Of a stretch of DNA of 64,000 nucleotides, positions 34,261 through 47,014 are shown in pieces; the stretch's first letter is position 1; each line of letters opens with the position of its first letter. The notes under the pieces were generated by a model, which saw only the letters and a list, made by a program, of their open reading frames with translations, did not search any database and was not told where the DNA came from. The position numbers and the translations under genes are program-made. This DNA comes from Xiphias gladius (lineage: Eukaryota > Chordata > Actinopteri > Istiophoriformes > Xiphiidae): assembly GCF_016859285.1 (NCBI RefSeq), contig NC_053404.1, forward strand, positions 16,631,105 to 16,695,104. The letters run 5' to 3'.

Positions 34261-37200
34261 GGGAGCGAGTACAGTAGTAGTAGGACTTGAAAGCACATGA
34301 ATATATTAATACAGATGAGGTAATGCGCCAAAAACAGCGGATTAGTAGTGGAGCGAAGAGAAATATTTAATCCCACTACTGATCACTTAGTGATCTAATG
34401 TGATTTTAATTTTTTTTATGTGCAGCTCAGCAAATTCACATTATTGTGATCACTTTATTAAGTGAAAAATAAAAAACAAAAACAAAATCAATACACTGAT
34501 GTATATGAACTAATGCTGAATATAATGATACATGTTGTCACTTTGCTATAACTGAAATATATCAATAAAATGTCAAAATACTGGATATATAAACAGGAAA
34601 AATCCACACCCCATATATTTACAGATTGCAGCTGGGGTGGAAAAGGTTGAAGTTCATTTTGGTAAAGACACCAAAACAGTGCCACGCCCATGCAGCAGCC
34701 TGACCTCTGGATGGCACTGCCTTTTAATGTCTCCGTCTGTACCTCCCCTTTAATAAGCACACCGAGCAGCAGGGCCCAGCTGAAACCGAGCACTGCGGCA
34801 ACGTCCTACAAAAACGGCTTGGGGGGCGATGGCTGGCAAATGTGAGGGAGGGATAGTGCTGACATTCCACTACTCGGCTGCAGCATGAGGATCCACGTGC
34901 CCTGCTGCTTTACTATGGAAGAAAAACAACGCCCTCCCCTCCCCAGCCCGGCGCAGACACAGCACGGAGCATCACGTGGGCTCCGCCGTGGAGAGGCTGA
35001 GAGCTTGCCTGGGGTGTGGAGGGGGGATGGGGAGAGGCAGTGGAGAGCGTGTGTTTATGTCTGAAATAATGTGGGTCTGGAAAAGAAAATGCACAGCTCA
35101 TTTTTGTCTGTATATGATGTTTAAATAAAAAAAGACACCAAAACAGTAATGTAAATAATGATATGTGCTGAATATTATTGCGTGTGTGGAAGGGGAGGGA
35201 TTTGAAGCGTCACACTGCGGCAGAGGCGGGCAGAGCTAGGCTGCTTTAAACTTGACCTAGATTCCCCGTGTGACACGCCACATTGCATTAGCCCACTCGG
35301 CCAGACCTGGACCCGCTGGAGCTCGCTGACACTGGCCCGTTTCGACAGGCAGAAAATGGGGGAGCACTTCCCAAATGGGGGCTGGCATGTGCCCCCCCTC
35401 ACTCCTCCTCCCACCTTCTCCTCCCCCACTGAACTTCTCACCCCCTGACCATCTCCTGCCAATTCAACCCAGCTGACTAAAAATGGCTTAGGGGGACACG
35501 GCGATGAGGAAAGCGGGCTGGGGGTGGGGGTGGGGGTGGGCCCTGCCATTTGTTTGTTTATGGGGTTGAACTCGATTACCTCGTGGGCATGCCTGTATTG
35601 TTGAACCCGGGTAAACATCAGTTAATGCTCCCCTCACCCAGATTCTGTCAAATCAAAACAAACCTACAGGATGACTGAATCACGACTGAGGGCGATACTG
35701 CGATACTTGAAGTAACATCCACTATCAGCGGTCTCATCTTACTCCTGCTACCGCACAAGCAGCTAAAAATATTCCCTCCCTAAAAACAACTCCTACTAAG
35801 CTTCCTGCCTCATATCGCTGCAGCCGTGATGAACCCAATTAGCATGAACTGAAATGAACGCATGAAACCATTAGTTTGTCCAGAGAAGCAGATCAGAAGG
35901 GAGGATGAAAGTGAGAGCGCCTCATCCTCGGCTAAGCCCCTCTCTTTGGACGGCACCTGATGAAAGTTGGAAACCATGGCAACAGGCACATACACAAGAG
36001 TCAGCTAAAAAGCTGGCTCCATTGAAATCAAGCTCTATGAAGAGGCTCTTAGTGCCACTGTTCAGTCACACTAATACCACCATCAAAAACAAACAGAAAG
36101 GCACCGACGGATGGATGGCGTTAATTGCAGATCAATTCCTTTAACTGATAAAAAGGATGTTTGTAGGCCTCTACATCAACACCACAAGGGCCTGTATGAT
36201 GATTCTCATTCAAAAAAGACTGGAAATATTGTGTGACAGATATATCTAACGAGTCGTAAGAGCTGTGAAACCAGTCCACGATGTATTGTAACAACTCCAC
36301 ACCAAAACCACCACTTTGATTCCCCTCTGCATCCACTGAACATCTGCCTCAGAAGGAAGCCCTCCCCACCCTGCCCTTGAGAGTCCTCTGACTTCTTCCT
36401 AGGATGTGTTAGGAAATCATTAAGGGGTGGATATTGACTCACTGTCGTCAGTCAAAGCAGCACCTCCCTTGGGGCAGCTGCCTCCTAAACCTATTCACAT
36501 ACTGATCTCCCCATTCTTCTGCTAAAACAGCCCCAAACCATCATGACCTTCTGACTGACTGTGACTCACCAACATCACTGCATCCTTAAGTCTAACTCGT
36601 TAAACATTAAGAGGCAGACTTCTTTATAATTCTGTGCAAAGACAAATTAAAACCTGATTGGTGTTGAAGAAATACAGTGGAACATTACCTTAAGTTTCTT
36701 TTTTTCCTGCTCAATATTACCCTAACAGGATTTTGGGTGGGGCACAGTAGAGGTTTTGGAGGGATAATGACGGTCAGATTGAAGAGTACCGGAGATTTTA
36801 TTCATCAAGAGATGAGTGCCATCTGGAGGATGAAAACAGTTGTGCATGAATGGTAAGGAAGACCACTCCCAAACCTTACACTTTCACATAACAGCTTAAG
36901 GGATGCTTATGCTTGAAACATACAAACGTAAGTGAAAAGTGAGAGCACTTACGATGAGTTGTTGTTTTTTAAAAAATCTGTCACTTGTGAAAAATCTTTG
37001 CAGCAGATGATTGCAAAGAGTAAACATTTCTGACTCTAGTAACATGCCAGTTCCCTAGGACGAGGAGCAGCATTGATGACTGATCCAAGAGCACCATCCA
37101 GTGTTCACATGCAGAAACTTCAAGAGATGCAGGGCAGGAATTTCATTTTATAAAAACGGCACAGTATTCAAATAACATTTCTCTATACTAAATGTTAATT

Positions 37201-37827
37201 CCATGTTACATGATAATCTGCCCTACATTAAGGCTGTCCAACATGTACGCCTACAAAGGAATGACAGCAGCCCGACATTCTCCTCAAGGAAACCTCAGCA
37301 AGCAGTTACAGTGCCAGCCCTCCAGTGGCATAAATAATAGCTAACTGAGGAGAAGCTGGGAGCTTTTAGCTGACGTAACAAACCAATCTGTATATTACAG
37401 CCACTCAGACATATCATCTCAAATTACCTATGCAGCGGTTGAGGTCGAAGGAGGGCGGAAGCGTCTTCAGTATGCTGACTCAAGAGTGGAGCAAGTCATC
37501 TTTCCATTTAATAAAAAGACTTGTGACCATACCTTCTCATAGGTAAACTACTTAAATAGGCCAAATATACTGCTTTTGTTTTGGAGTGTAATTAATGGCA
37601 TAACATTTGTTGGGAATCCCTGATTTTAGTGCTATAAAACTTAAACATCTGTATTGCCTGTGCACAATCCACCATCTACGCAGGTATGACACTACAAGGC
37701 TCCACCAGCTGGGGGCGGTATTGACCCACTTATGATCCTAGCAACAGGAGAGCCAAGAAAAGCTTCACCTCAGGCTACTGTACCACACCTCCCCCTGGCT
37801 TAGTGAGGCTAATCCATCCTAGATTAT

Positions 37828-37894
37828 ATTTTTTTATATTATATTATATTATATTATATTATATTATATTATATATAAAAAAAAAAAACTAATA

Positions 37895-37970
<76 letters not shown>
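37828..37970. repeat. AT-rich satellite: (TATAT)n pentamer grading into (AT)n
   Basis: TATTATATTATATT-type pentamer units run into uninterrupted AT dinucleotides with one GTATGTATTT break, then an A/T/C homopolymer series to 38002. Confidence 0.95.
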
Positions 37971-37974
<4 letters not shown>

Positions 37975-38478
37975 AATTTTCTTTTTTTTTTTTTCCCCCC
38001 CACACAAAACTCAGCCCGCTGCATTAACTCAGCTCCATTCACCATTTATAAAGCACCACGTCCACTGCTCCCCTGTAACACCACGGGGTTGTGTGTTGCG
38101 CGCCAACTAAAGTAGCTTGCCATTCAGGCTATTTTAGTGAATAGATTTGAGTCTGACTAGGGCAACGCGGCAGCTTGACGTTAGCCCATACACACACCAC
38201 ATCTCACTCATGGGGACACACTGACTTAGTGATCCTATATATGAACAACCTGAGGCTTAGCTGTCAAATCGGTGCAGCATTCCAGCACCAGATCTTGGGC
38301 AATCTAATGATAGCTGTGTGTCATGGTAACAATCTCCAGGGATGAAAATACAACAGGGATGGGCAGACATGCGAGCAGGGGAGAAATGATGGGAGGTGTA
38401 ATAGGGTGAGGTGAGGGCAAAAAAAGTTCCTTTTGCTGTGAAGGGAAATGGTAACAGGAAACATGAGTAAATCATTAG

Positions 38479-38511
38479 CTTAAAAAAAAAAAAAAAAAAG
38501 AAAAAAAAAAA
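38479..38511 (+). repeat. Poly(A) tract with single G breaks
   Basis: Runs of A separated by single G bases. Confidence 0.9.
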
Positions 38512-39917
38512 GAACAAGAAAAGAAACCTGCACTAAAACTACACATTGCTAAAACATTCTGCTCTAAAATGAGGAACATGTAAGTCATCTGTGAGACTAA
38601 GAGCACTGAAGGTGAAAAACACATATTAAAAAGATTACAAACAAGTAACATGTGACTGTACAAGAAGTGTTGAGCCTCATGTCTGAGCTGCTTGTTAGTC
38701 GTGTGAGCAGTGACCCTGTGCCCTGTAGTTACATAAACACACTGGCCCGGGGGGGGGGGGGGCAGGAAGCTGCGAGCACCTACATTACTCTACTCCTTTT
38801 TATGGCCCACAATGCACTTCATTTCCTGTGCCAGCATTACACATGAACCCACAGCACGGCACATTAAGACTATAACAGGCGTAGGCGCACCACAAGCGGT
38901 CTTACATAATGATATGTCTGTATTGGTGAACAGGAGCTACTACTTCTACAGAGAATAAAACTTTCGAGTTTTTGCTCAAAATGTTTTAACCTCAGTGACA
39001 AAAGGTAATGATCGATAATGAAGTTGTAATTTGTCATTTTCAAAGGAAGAAACTGGCAATGCTCAAACTGCATTTCTACAGTTTTTATTATATTATTATT
39101 TATTAAGCAAATGGATCAGTTCCCCTTCAAGGTTTTTTTTTTTAAATTCAGACTGTAGGGGGTGAAAAGACACAGGAGGAACAGGATTTTATTCTGTAAA
39201 AACTGAGGGACAATGTCCATAGAGAGCAATGTAATATTAAGCCATCAATGTCCTTAATTACATTTTTTTTATCTCTAAAATGAGATGTGGATCCATTTTT
39301 CTAGTCAGTCTGACAACCGAAGGAACTTCGTTTAATGAGCTCTGGACAAAATCGTATATGAGGTGCAAAGTTAGAGCGCGAGGCATAAAACATGCCACTT
39401 GTATCTGGACATTTCAAACAGAATCTGTAATAACAGCAAAGTAAGTGAAACAACAGTTATACGATTTTTCCTCCCCACCTATACTGAGCCGACATCACCA
39501 TGGAAAATACCACGAGTGGAAAGAAAGCAAAGTAACTGACTCAACAGCCATGTAGAGAAATGCCTCCATTGATTCAGTCCCTCAGTGTGCACAATGACCT
39601 AAATTACTTTTGAAAGCAATGGGAGAAATGCAGGCGCACAAAGAAGAGCGATGTAGAGTATTTTGTCTGTTACTCTCGGTAATCTGTTTGTCGAGCATTG
39701 CAGCCAATTCAAATTAGGATCAGGCAGTTATGCTCTTGAATAGATAGAAACAGACATGTAAACAAATAACAGCAGATACGTAGATATTAATCTGTAGTGC
39801 AGAATGAAAGCTTACAGTATGAAAACAGCCTAATTGTCAAATGTGCATCGACAAATATAATGCAGACATGCAACTTATAGACATGGAAAGAGGAATTAAA
39901 CGAAAAGTTCACATTTA

Positions 39918-40174
39918 TTTTAGCAACTATTTTAATTTTCGATTAATTGTTCATATTTTCAAACAAAAAAGCCAAACATTACCCAACTGTTGCTTCTTAA
40001 TTGTGAGGGTTTGCTGCTTTTATTTGTCCTACGTAAATCAATTATCTTCAGGTTTTGGACTGTTTTTGGGAATTTTTCCCCCCATTTTCTGACACTAAAT
40101 ACGCCAAACAATTAATAGATAAACTAAGACAATAATCTGCAGATTACTCATAATAAAAATAACAGCTGTAGCCC
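39918..40174 (-). repeat. 'gggctgcaactaa' family, copy 7
   Basis: It begins TAGCAACTATTTTAATTTTCG and ends AATAACAGCTGTAGCCC, with TTGCTTCTTAATTGTGAGG and AAATACGCCAAACAATTAAT inside. It ends about 65 bases before the candidate non-coding exon. Confidence 0.5.
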
Positions 40175-40240
40175 GAAACCAATCCTTTGAAAAATAAACG
40201 TTCCCCAGACTTTCAGGTGAGACCTGGCATGAGGACTTAC

Positions 40241-40332
40241 CAGCAGTGAAGCTGTGCGACTGTCAGTCAGGAGCAGGGAGGCCCGGCCTGGCAGGTGGCC
40301 CCGGGTCACGGTCCTCCAGCAGAGGTCAGCCT
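40241..40332 (-). other. cyrib: Candidate cyrib 5' non-coding exon (GC-rich)
   Basis: A 92-base GC-rich segment in AT-rich surroundings is bounded on the minus strand by a TGTTTCAG acceptor and a GTAAGTCC donor. It contains no ATG on the minus strand, as expected of an internal untranslated exon. It lies between the CpG-rich promoter near 50.7 kb and the start-codon exon near 30.8 kb. Both splice sites are strong by eye. Transcript evidence is absent, so the link to cyrib is inferred. Confidence 0.55.
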
Positions 40333-40860
40333 CTGAAACACAGTACAGTAAACAGTAACACAACATCAAAATGAAACTACCGACAAATGTGTATCAATCT
40401 AGGGCCTAAAAAAATGTACAATTTTGGGGTTCAATGCAAACACCAACAGCTAGAGACAACCTGTGGCATCATTACACCTTATTTAGACCGAATCCCACTA
40501 TATGTTTTAAACTCACAAGTTCTGTTAATTTACTAGAATACCTGAAGGACTATTTTTGTGCATTTTCAGGTGGAGCAAGTGACACTTTGCCAGTGTTGGA
40601 CAACACTACTGGTGCACACTTCATTCTACTGGTTACACCCATTGCAAAAGGTTGCATGTCATTTTGGTTCCCTTTTACACTAGGTGATAACTCACTAAAA
40701 ATCACACGAAAGGGAAATATAGCATTACCAGAGATGTAACAGAGATGTTACCATGTTGAGGATGCAAGAACAGAGTTGCTATTATGTCCTACTGTACCTT
40801 CCTTGTGAAACATTAGCAAACTGCAGTGTTTTTAAAAAAACAAGGAACAAATAGATGCAC

Positions 40861-40862
<2 letters not shown>

Positions 40863-40893
<31 letters not shown>
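40863..40893 (+). repeat. Poly(A) tract, about 30 bases
   Basis: An uninterrupted A-run followed by CACACCAC. Confidence 0.95.
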
Positions 40894-43239
40894 CACACCA
40901 CTTCCTATGGTGCAACACTTCCTCTGATTCACTTAGGTTTGCTACAAGCCTCCCTGCTTCCTCTTGTATGAGCACCAGGACTTAATTCACAGTTTTAAGA
41001 TTCGACACAGTCTCTGTAAGCCACAAGCTCGATTCACAAGTTCTGCAGCCCTACTTGAATGTACAAGCTCATTTGACCATTAGGACCAAGGCACATCTCT
41101 CTTCGCCAGCGTGCATACAAATGCACGGCAATAGCGGTGGTGTTGGTCATGCATGAATGTGATCAGACTTCAAACCCTGAAACCTCAAACCAGCAAGAAT
41201 GGTGAGAGCTGTGGGAGAGTCCGCCGGGAAAGCAAACAGGATTAAATTCAACACTGTCTTATTTCAGCATTGAGTCCACTCTTGCTTTTATTTTTCTAGT
41301 TTGCACTTTTCACAAAGACAAAAAAAAAAAACCCCAAAACATCCTTCTGAACCTGAAAAATGACGGTTTAACAGCCTCTTCTCTTATCTCTCATTCTATC
41401 AGAGGCTTTGTTTCATGCAAACTGACTGCGACATGCTCTTAATCCAATAGAGCTGACTTGTCACAGGGGACTTTCTGGCTGACATCTGTGGCATCATGGG
41501 AGTCAGCTATGCATCATGCTTACAGCTGGAGGGCACAACATATGGCCAAAACAGCCCGTGAATAAGCAAATGAGGTTTTAGAGGTTAATGTTGGACCTAC
41601 AGTATGCGGAACAGTACATTAGGATTTTCTAAACTATTCTCCCGCTTCATGGTCTTCATGATGGTAATGAGATTTTTTTTTTTTTTCATTAAAAGGAAAC
41701 TACAACAACCTAAGCCAGGATTATTAGAACAATGGAGCTCAGAGTATTAAAATAACAAGTAACTTGATGTATTTCAAGATGAAAAAGGTTGTAAGGTTGA
41801 AAAACAGGGGTCAGCTGTTCCTCATTTTTTCAATTGTCAGACATTCAGAATTGCTATTGGGGTCATTACAAAACACTCTTAAAATGGAAAAACTTCAAGC
41901 ATGCATTTGATGCCAGGTGTTTGGTACTTTCAGACAGTTTTTGATACTCTATGCTACTGACACATTTCAGTCCGTACCAAAAAAAGGAATGAGGTTATAA
42001 AAGTAGTGCAGAGCAAACAATTTAAAAAACAATGGCTAACAGGATGCTCTGGTCATACACCAAAGTCTAATGTTGACCTGATGGTGGCACGAGATGACGT
42101 GTTAAGTGATCACCAAAGTCATTATTATTCATCCTGACAGGGGAAAGAATGTGTGGACCCAATTCCAAGAATGTTTAATACAGCAGTTAAGACATTTCAC
42201 TCAAAACCACAAATATGAACCTCATGATGGGGCTAGAGGAAAAGTCATGGGATCATCAAAAGCGATTAGGACTCCTCCTATGGGGACCATTAACGTGCGT
42301 GAAAAAGTTTAAGGCAATTCAATCAATAATTGATTCAACTTTGCTCATCCCTCCTAGCAACAATTAAATCCATGTTATTAGGGGGAAAAAAAACTACAGT
42401 CACAGTTAACCAGTGTAACTGCTAACTATTTGGTGTTTCTAAAAAATCTAAGGTATCTGCTTGTCACATGAGAAGTTCTCTGTCCTGACAAAAACTTGAA
42501 AGAAGTGATTTAAATAAAGACCAAGTCGGGGGCTAGAATATTAATGGCAGTAGGAGGTTAAAGTTTAAGAAATCAGCTATTAAATATCCTTAAAATCATA
42601 CACCACAACTTCAGTAAACCTTACACAGTTTGCTTTATTCCCACAGGATGAGAGGCAATAACACTAATGCTGCTCAGTGTATTTTCTCTGAACTAAAAGC
42701 TCACTTCCTGCTGTTTCAAATGCTCATTTCCTTGTTTGGATTTGTCACTTACAGAGTCACAGTGTACAGTAGCTACATATCAAAACTGAAAATGTTGTGT
42801 ACAAGAACAGTGTTATGAGGCTGAAACATCAAAACATCTCCGGTTTGTAGGAGCAATAATAAGTCAGCATACTACGTATATTTGTTTGGTTTTCATTTAT
42901 TCCACCACATGAAGGGGTCAGTAATTTTGCACCAACATGTGGAGGCCTGCTGCAGACTGTGTGTGATACAGACAGCAAAACAAGTGCTGCATCAATGGGA
43001 TCTATATGTGGAGCCTGTCCATTTGTCACGCAAATGGATAACTTAAAGGTGTATTATATAACTGAATATGCAATATAAACTGTAAAGAGACCGATCTTCA
43101 AATTTCACTTTTCAGCTATTGAGAAATGTTTAAATTGAAATGTTGTATTGCTGGTATCATTCCATTTAGTAGCTGTCCTGGGGTTCGCTATCATGTCACA
43201 CTGTCTTCCTCAGCAGATGATCTTAACTGGTTTTGTTTG

Positions 43240-43520
43240 TAGATGTTCCATTTTTATGGTTTCCACAGTCAAGAGTGATTTTTAAATCTTAACTTTTAGG
43301 GCCACATAGATCATAAGTCCTTGAAACATGGAAATTTGAACATCTACATTTGCAGGACAACTGGGTAACTCCATCTGCAGAGGAAGACTGCGTGATACAA
43401 TCGAAAGCTCCAGAACTGCTACTAAATTGACCTTCTGGTGAGATTATTTCGACCAGTATAACTTGTTTAAGAGTCCATTTAAAACAGTAATAAATCTGAC
43501 ATTACTGTAGCTGTATAACT
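43240..43520 (+). repeat. Dispersed repeat, copy 2 of the 11840-12240 family
   Basis: Shared core: GACAACTGGGTAACTCC, ATACAATCGAAAGCTCC and AGAACTGCTACTAAATTGACC. Confidence 0.5.
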
Positions 43521-44297
43521 GATGTCTGTGTTAGTGTGTGTACGGATGATTGAGGACCAGTCAGTACAGAACTGAAGCATGTGGCACTTGGATACAAATC
43601 CGTCCTTGTGGCGTTAGTTTAAACACCACTGAATAAAACTTCCATTAAAACTCAAGTTGCCATGACAACTTGTGTTCCCCTTAGCCTATTGGTGAGCGAG
43701 GACAGAGGAGGGATATCGACTGAAGGTGCTGGAGCCAAAAGAGCACAGCGGAGCCCCTGTGGAAAAATCATTTCATTAAGAAAACTCCCACAGATCAGTT
43801 ACATGGAGTGGAGATGCTCAAACTGAAATGTCACGACAAATGACTTGCTGAGGGCTCGTTCCTCTCATCTCGATTCAGAAACGGTTTACAGCATGCCAGG
43901 CAACTACAATCAATCAACTAACCAGACAGTGGTAGAGAGGTTTATTATTAGCATTACTGCAATCTTTATTATTATAGTCAGTGTGAGCTTTTGTAAGGAG
44001 CAGCCTTAAATAACTTTTCCAACAACATCAATGTACTGACATGACTGTAACTAGAGACAGACTGATGAGGGGGGTGGCCAAAAATGTTTCTGTTATCTTT
44101 AGTAAATAAGCATAAAACAACAGTATTACGGAGTGCAGTAAAAACTATGTGTAAGAAATTGTGAAAAGACATTTTAACATGGAGAAGAAAATGCAAACGA
44201 GCTGGTGGTTATGCTCCAGAGTCCCTGAATGTAGTAAAACGAAACTCAGAGCTTTATAAGCCCATTTTCATTTGGATATTAATGTTTGAAATTAACT

Positions 44298-44509
44298 GGG
44301 GCTGCAGTTAGTAACGATTAGCCTTTTGATTATTTTTTCGATTAATTAATTAATTGCTCATCAGAAAATAGTGCAAAAATGTCCATCATGGTTTCCTAGA
44401 GTCTAAGGTGACATCTTCAAAACCCAAAGATATTCAGTTTATAATCATATAAAACAGAAAAAAGCAGAAAAATGTATTTTCTGTCTGTCAACTAATCGTT
44501 GCAGCTCTA
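44298..44509 (+). repeat. 'gggctgcaactaa' family, copy 8
   Basis: It begins GGGGCTGCAGTTAG and ends AACTAATCGTTGCAGCTCTA, with clean inverted ends; GTCTAAGGTGACATCTTC is internal. Confidence 0.7.
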
Positions 44510-45849
44510 AAATAAACACCTTTTTCTGAAAAATAAAACCCCCAGATAACAAGCCCTATGCACTGCACTACAGTACTACAGCTTTGGCCAAAAGAAGAAT
44601 ATAATCATTTATCACTACAATAAATAGAACTACATAAATATCCCAATATATGGAACTACATATATGTGACTCACATATATCAGGATACATATTTTCATAC
44701 TTGTTGTGAAATTCTTACTAAAAAAGTAAAAAGCGAGACAAAATTCCACCTCAGGTTTATGTGACTGTTTAACATTATGCGGAGTGTGAGGACGGTGGCA
44801 GCACAGCAACAGTTTCATGCGAAAACTGAATTTCCTGCTGGTCTGCCATCTGCGGCAAAACCCCTCCGTAGCCACTGACATGTAGGTGGCCACATGAGGA
44901 TCTCTTGCCTGCCTGCTTTAACATGCTACAATAAAAGCATCAAAGCATCACTAGGGTAAACAAAGCTTAGTTTCTATGTGTTGGCTGCAACACTTAAACC
45001 ACTTTACATTTTACCAATTTAACTTTAATTTTTTTAATAATGTAGGTCTATCAAATAACCTGCTTCAGAAAACCCTTTAGAAATCCTGATCTCAACAGTC
45101 TCTTTTCTCTAATCTGAGCCTGGAGCAACTTTCTTTGCATGTGTGGGGGCAGGGGTACACAAAGTAGCAGCTTTTTTTTCCTTTTTCTTTTGAGTAGGCC
45201 ATGTATTTATAGCCTTATGGTGAGAGATTCAATGAAAAGTCCACTTGGCTTTTTTTCCACATTTACTCTGAAAATGCTGCTGCTGAAAACAGGGAGCAAT
45301 AAATGAAAGCATCCTGTTGGAGGCCTTTGGATGGACTGCCTACAGGAGGAGAAAAAAAAATTAAAAACAAACAAATAAAGATATGAGACCGCTCTCTCTC
45401 TCTCTTCTCATTATGTGCATGCTTAGGGCTTCAGTTAAGCCAACATCACAGGACGGAAGTGAGAAAGTTGAGAGGAATGCTCGGGTCTACCAGCATAGCC
45501 TGTGCTGCAGATCAGAAACTGGCACATGCACTGACTCATACACAACGGCGACACACATCAAAAGTATATTACTCGCCACTGCCAAAGCCTACAAACACAC
45601 GCCCCTGCAGCTAGGACATCAACAGCTCTGGACCATCTTTCTCTGCTCATTTAACAGCAATCTGCGATATTAAATAAATCTGTTTGTGGACCGAACAGCA
45701 GGGAGAGTGCAAGAGCACTTGATTCTTCCTCATGTACGGATTCATAGTACACAAACACACACAACGACCACAAAATCCATATCCCTATTTTAAAGCACGT
45801 TGGAGCTTTGTAGAATGTAAATAGAAAATGAAATCAAGACATTGTTTTT

Positions 45850-45990
45850 AATATAAGTACATTTATTTAACCAGGAGAAGGGCCTCACTGATATCAAAAC
45901 CTCTTACAGGCATGTCCTGGCCAAGACAGCAGCAGCACATAGAACATAAAACATCTGGGTTACAAAAAACATAGACCACAAACTAAAATA
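45850..45990 (+). repeat. Teleost repeat fragment ('tttatttaaccagg...ctggccaagac')
   Basis: ACATTTATTTAACCAGGAG, CCTGGCCAAGACAGCAGCAG and CACATAGAACATAAAAC are in the usual order for this fish repeat. Confidence 0.6.
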
Positions 45991-46935
45991 GATAATTTAT
46001 GAAGATAATAATCAAGTGTCAAACAGATATGATCAGAGGAATAATGTAAAGTTGATCAAACTCAGCAGTCACTACACTGTTTCGAGGAATACAGTCAGTG
46101 TCTGACTGACACGGGTATGTCTTCATTGCAACTATGATCTGCTTATGGACAAGAGCAGGCATGCAATAGCAACTGAGGAGGAAGAATTGTGTGTACTCGA
46201 AGGGGAAATGAGATTACTCAAGAGAAGTGCAGGACCGTGATTTGTTTCATATTGTAAAATGACACAATTTCTACAACACTAAAGAAAAATATATCACTCG
46301 GCTAGGTGGTGAATTAACACTGTCATAAGTCAAGCGCCTTTAAAAGCATATATTCAAAACAAGAGAAAGCATTGCAGAAATTCAATGATGACGAGGTCAC
46401 CAACTCCTCTGGATTAAGCCATGTCATGATCATGGTGTTAGAGCAAAATGCTGAACAGGCCAAATCATTTAGAGGAAGTTAATCCAAATAACTGCACAAA
46501 CAGCATTATGCTATAGAGAGGGATCAATACAGCTCTGTTCTGCATAAAACTAAGACAGCAGCACCTGGACTAGCATGCTGCCTGTAGTATGAAGTGAACA
46601 GCCCTGCACAAATGTGTAAGTCTTAAAATACAGTTTTGTTTGGGGACTGTTTCGGTGAGCTGCTGGTTAGTTTTTGTAGCTGCTGTGGACTGCATTATAT
46701 TACACAAGTGATCATGTTATTGTGTCCACCCAATACAGATCACAACAGCCCTATACTATGGCAAAAAAACCTAGATGAGCACTGAATAAAAAAAGGAATA
46801 TAAGAAGGTTAAAACACTGTACACTAAATAAACGCATGCTGACTGCATTAAACATCACAACACTGCAGTAAAACCACACATTGGTACATCAACTGAATGT
46901 GTTACAGCTGTGACTCAACTAGACGAGATGTATAG

Positions 46936-46938
<3 letters not shown>

Positions 46939-47005
<67 letters not shown>

Positions 47006-47014
47006 TGCGTGCGT
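46939..47014 (+). repeat. Compound microsatellite (TG)n(TGCG)n
   Basis: A TG run of about 48 bases changes abruptly into tandem GCGT units. Confidence 0.98.

Larger units (their letters stand above)
30833..40240. other. cyrib 5' intron (between candidate non-coding exon and start-codon exon)
   Basis: 9.4 kb with no supported coding exon. It holds one 'gggctgcaac' copy (32755-33054), a T-run/A-run palindrome (33160-33187), GC-rich repeat-free blocks at 33300-33640, 33930-34260 and 34750-35640, an AT/TATAT satellite (37828-37970) and another 'gggctgcaac' copy (39918-40174). Confidence 0.6.

Noticed and set aside
35175..35618. 147-residue minus-strand open frame
   Set aside because: Driven by G/C-rich low-complexity sequence (poly-Pro/Ser); no homology recognised and no splice support.
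40863..40893. Poly(A) tract as the tail of a processed pseudogene
   Set aside because: No gene-derived sequence precedes it on either strand that I can recognise.
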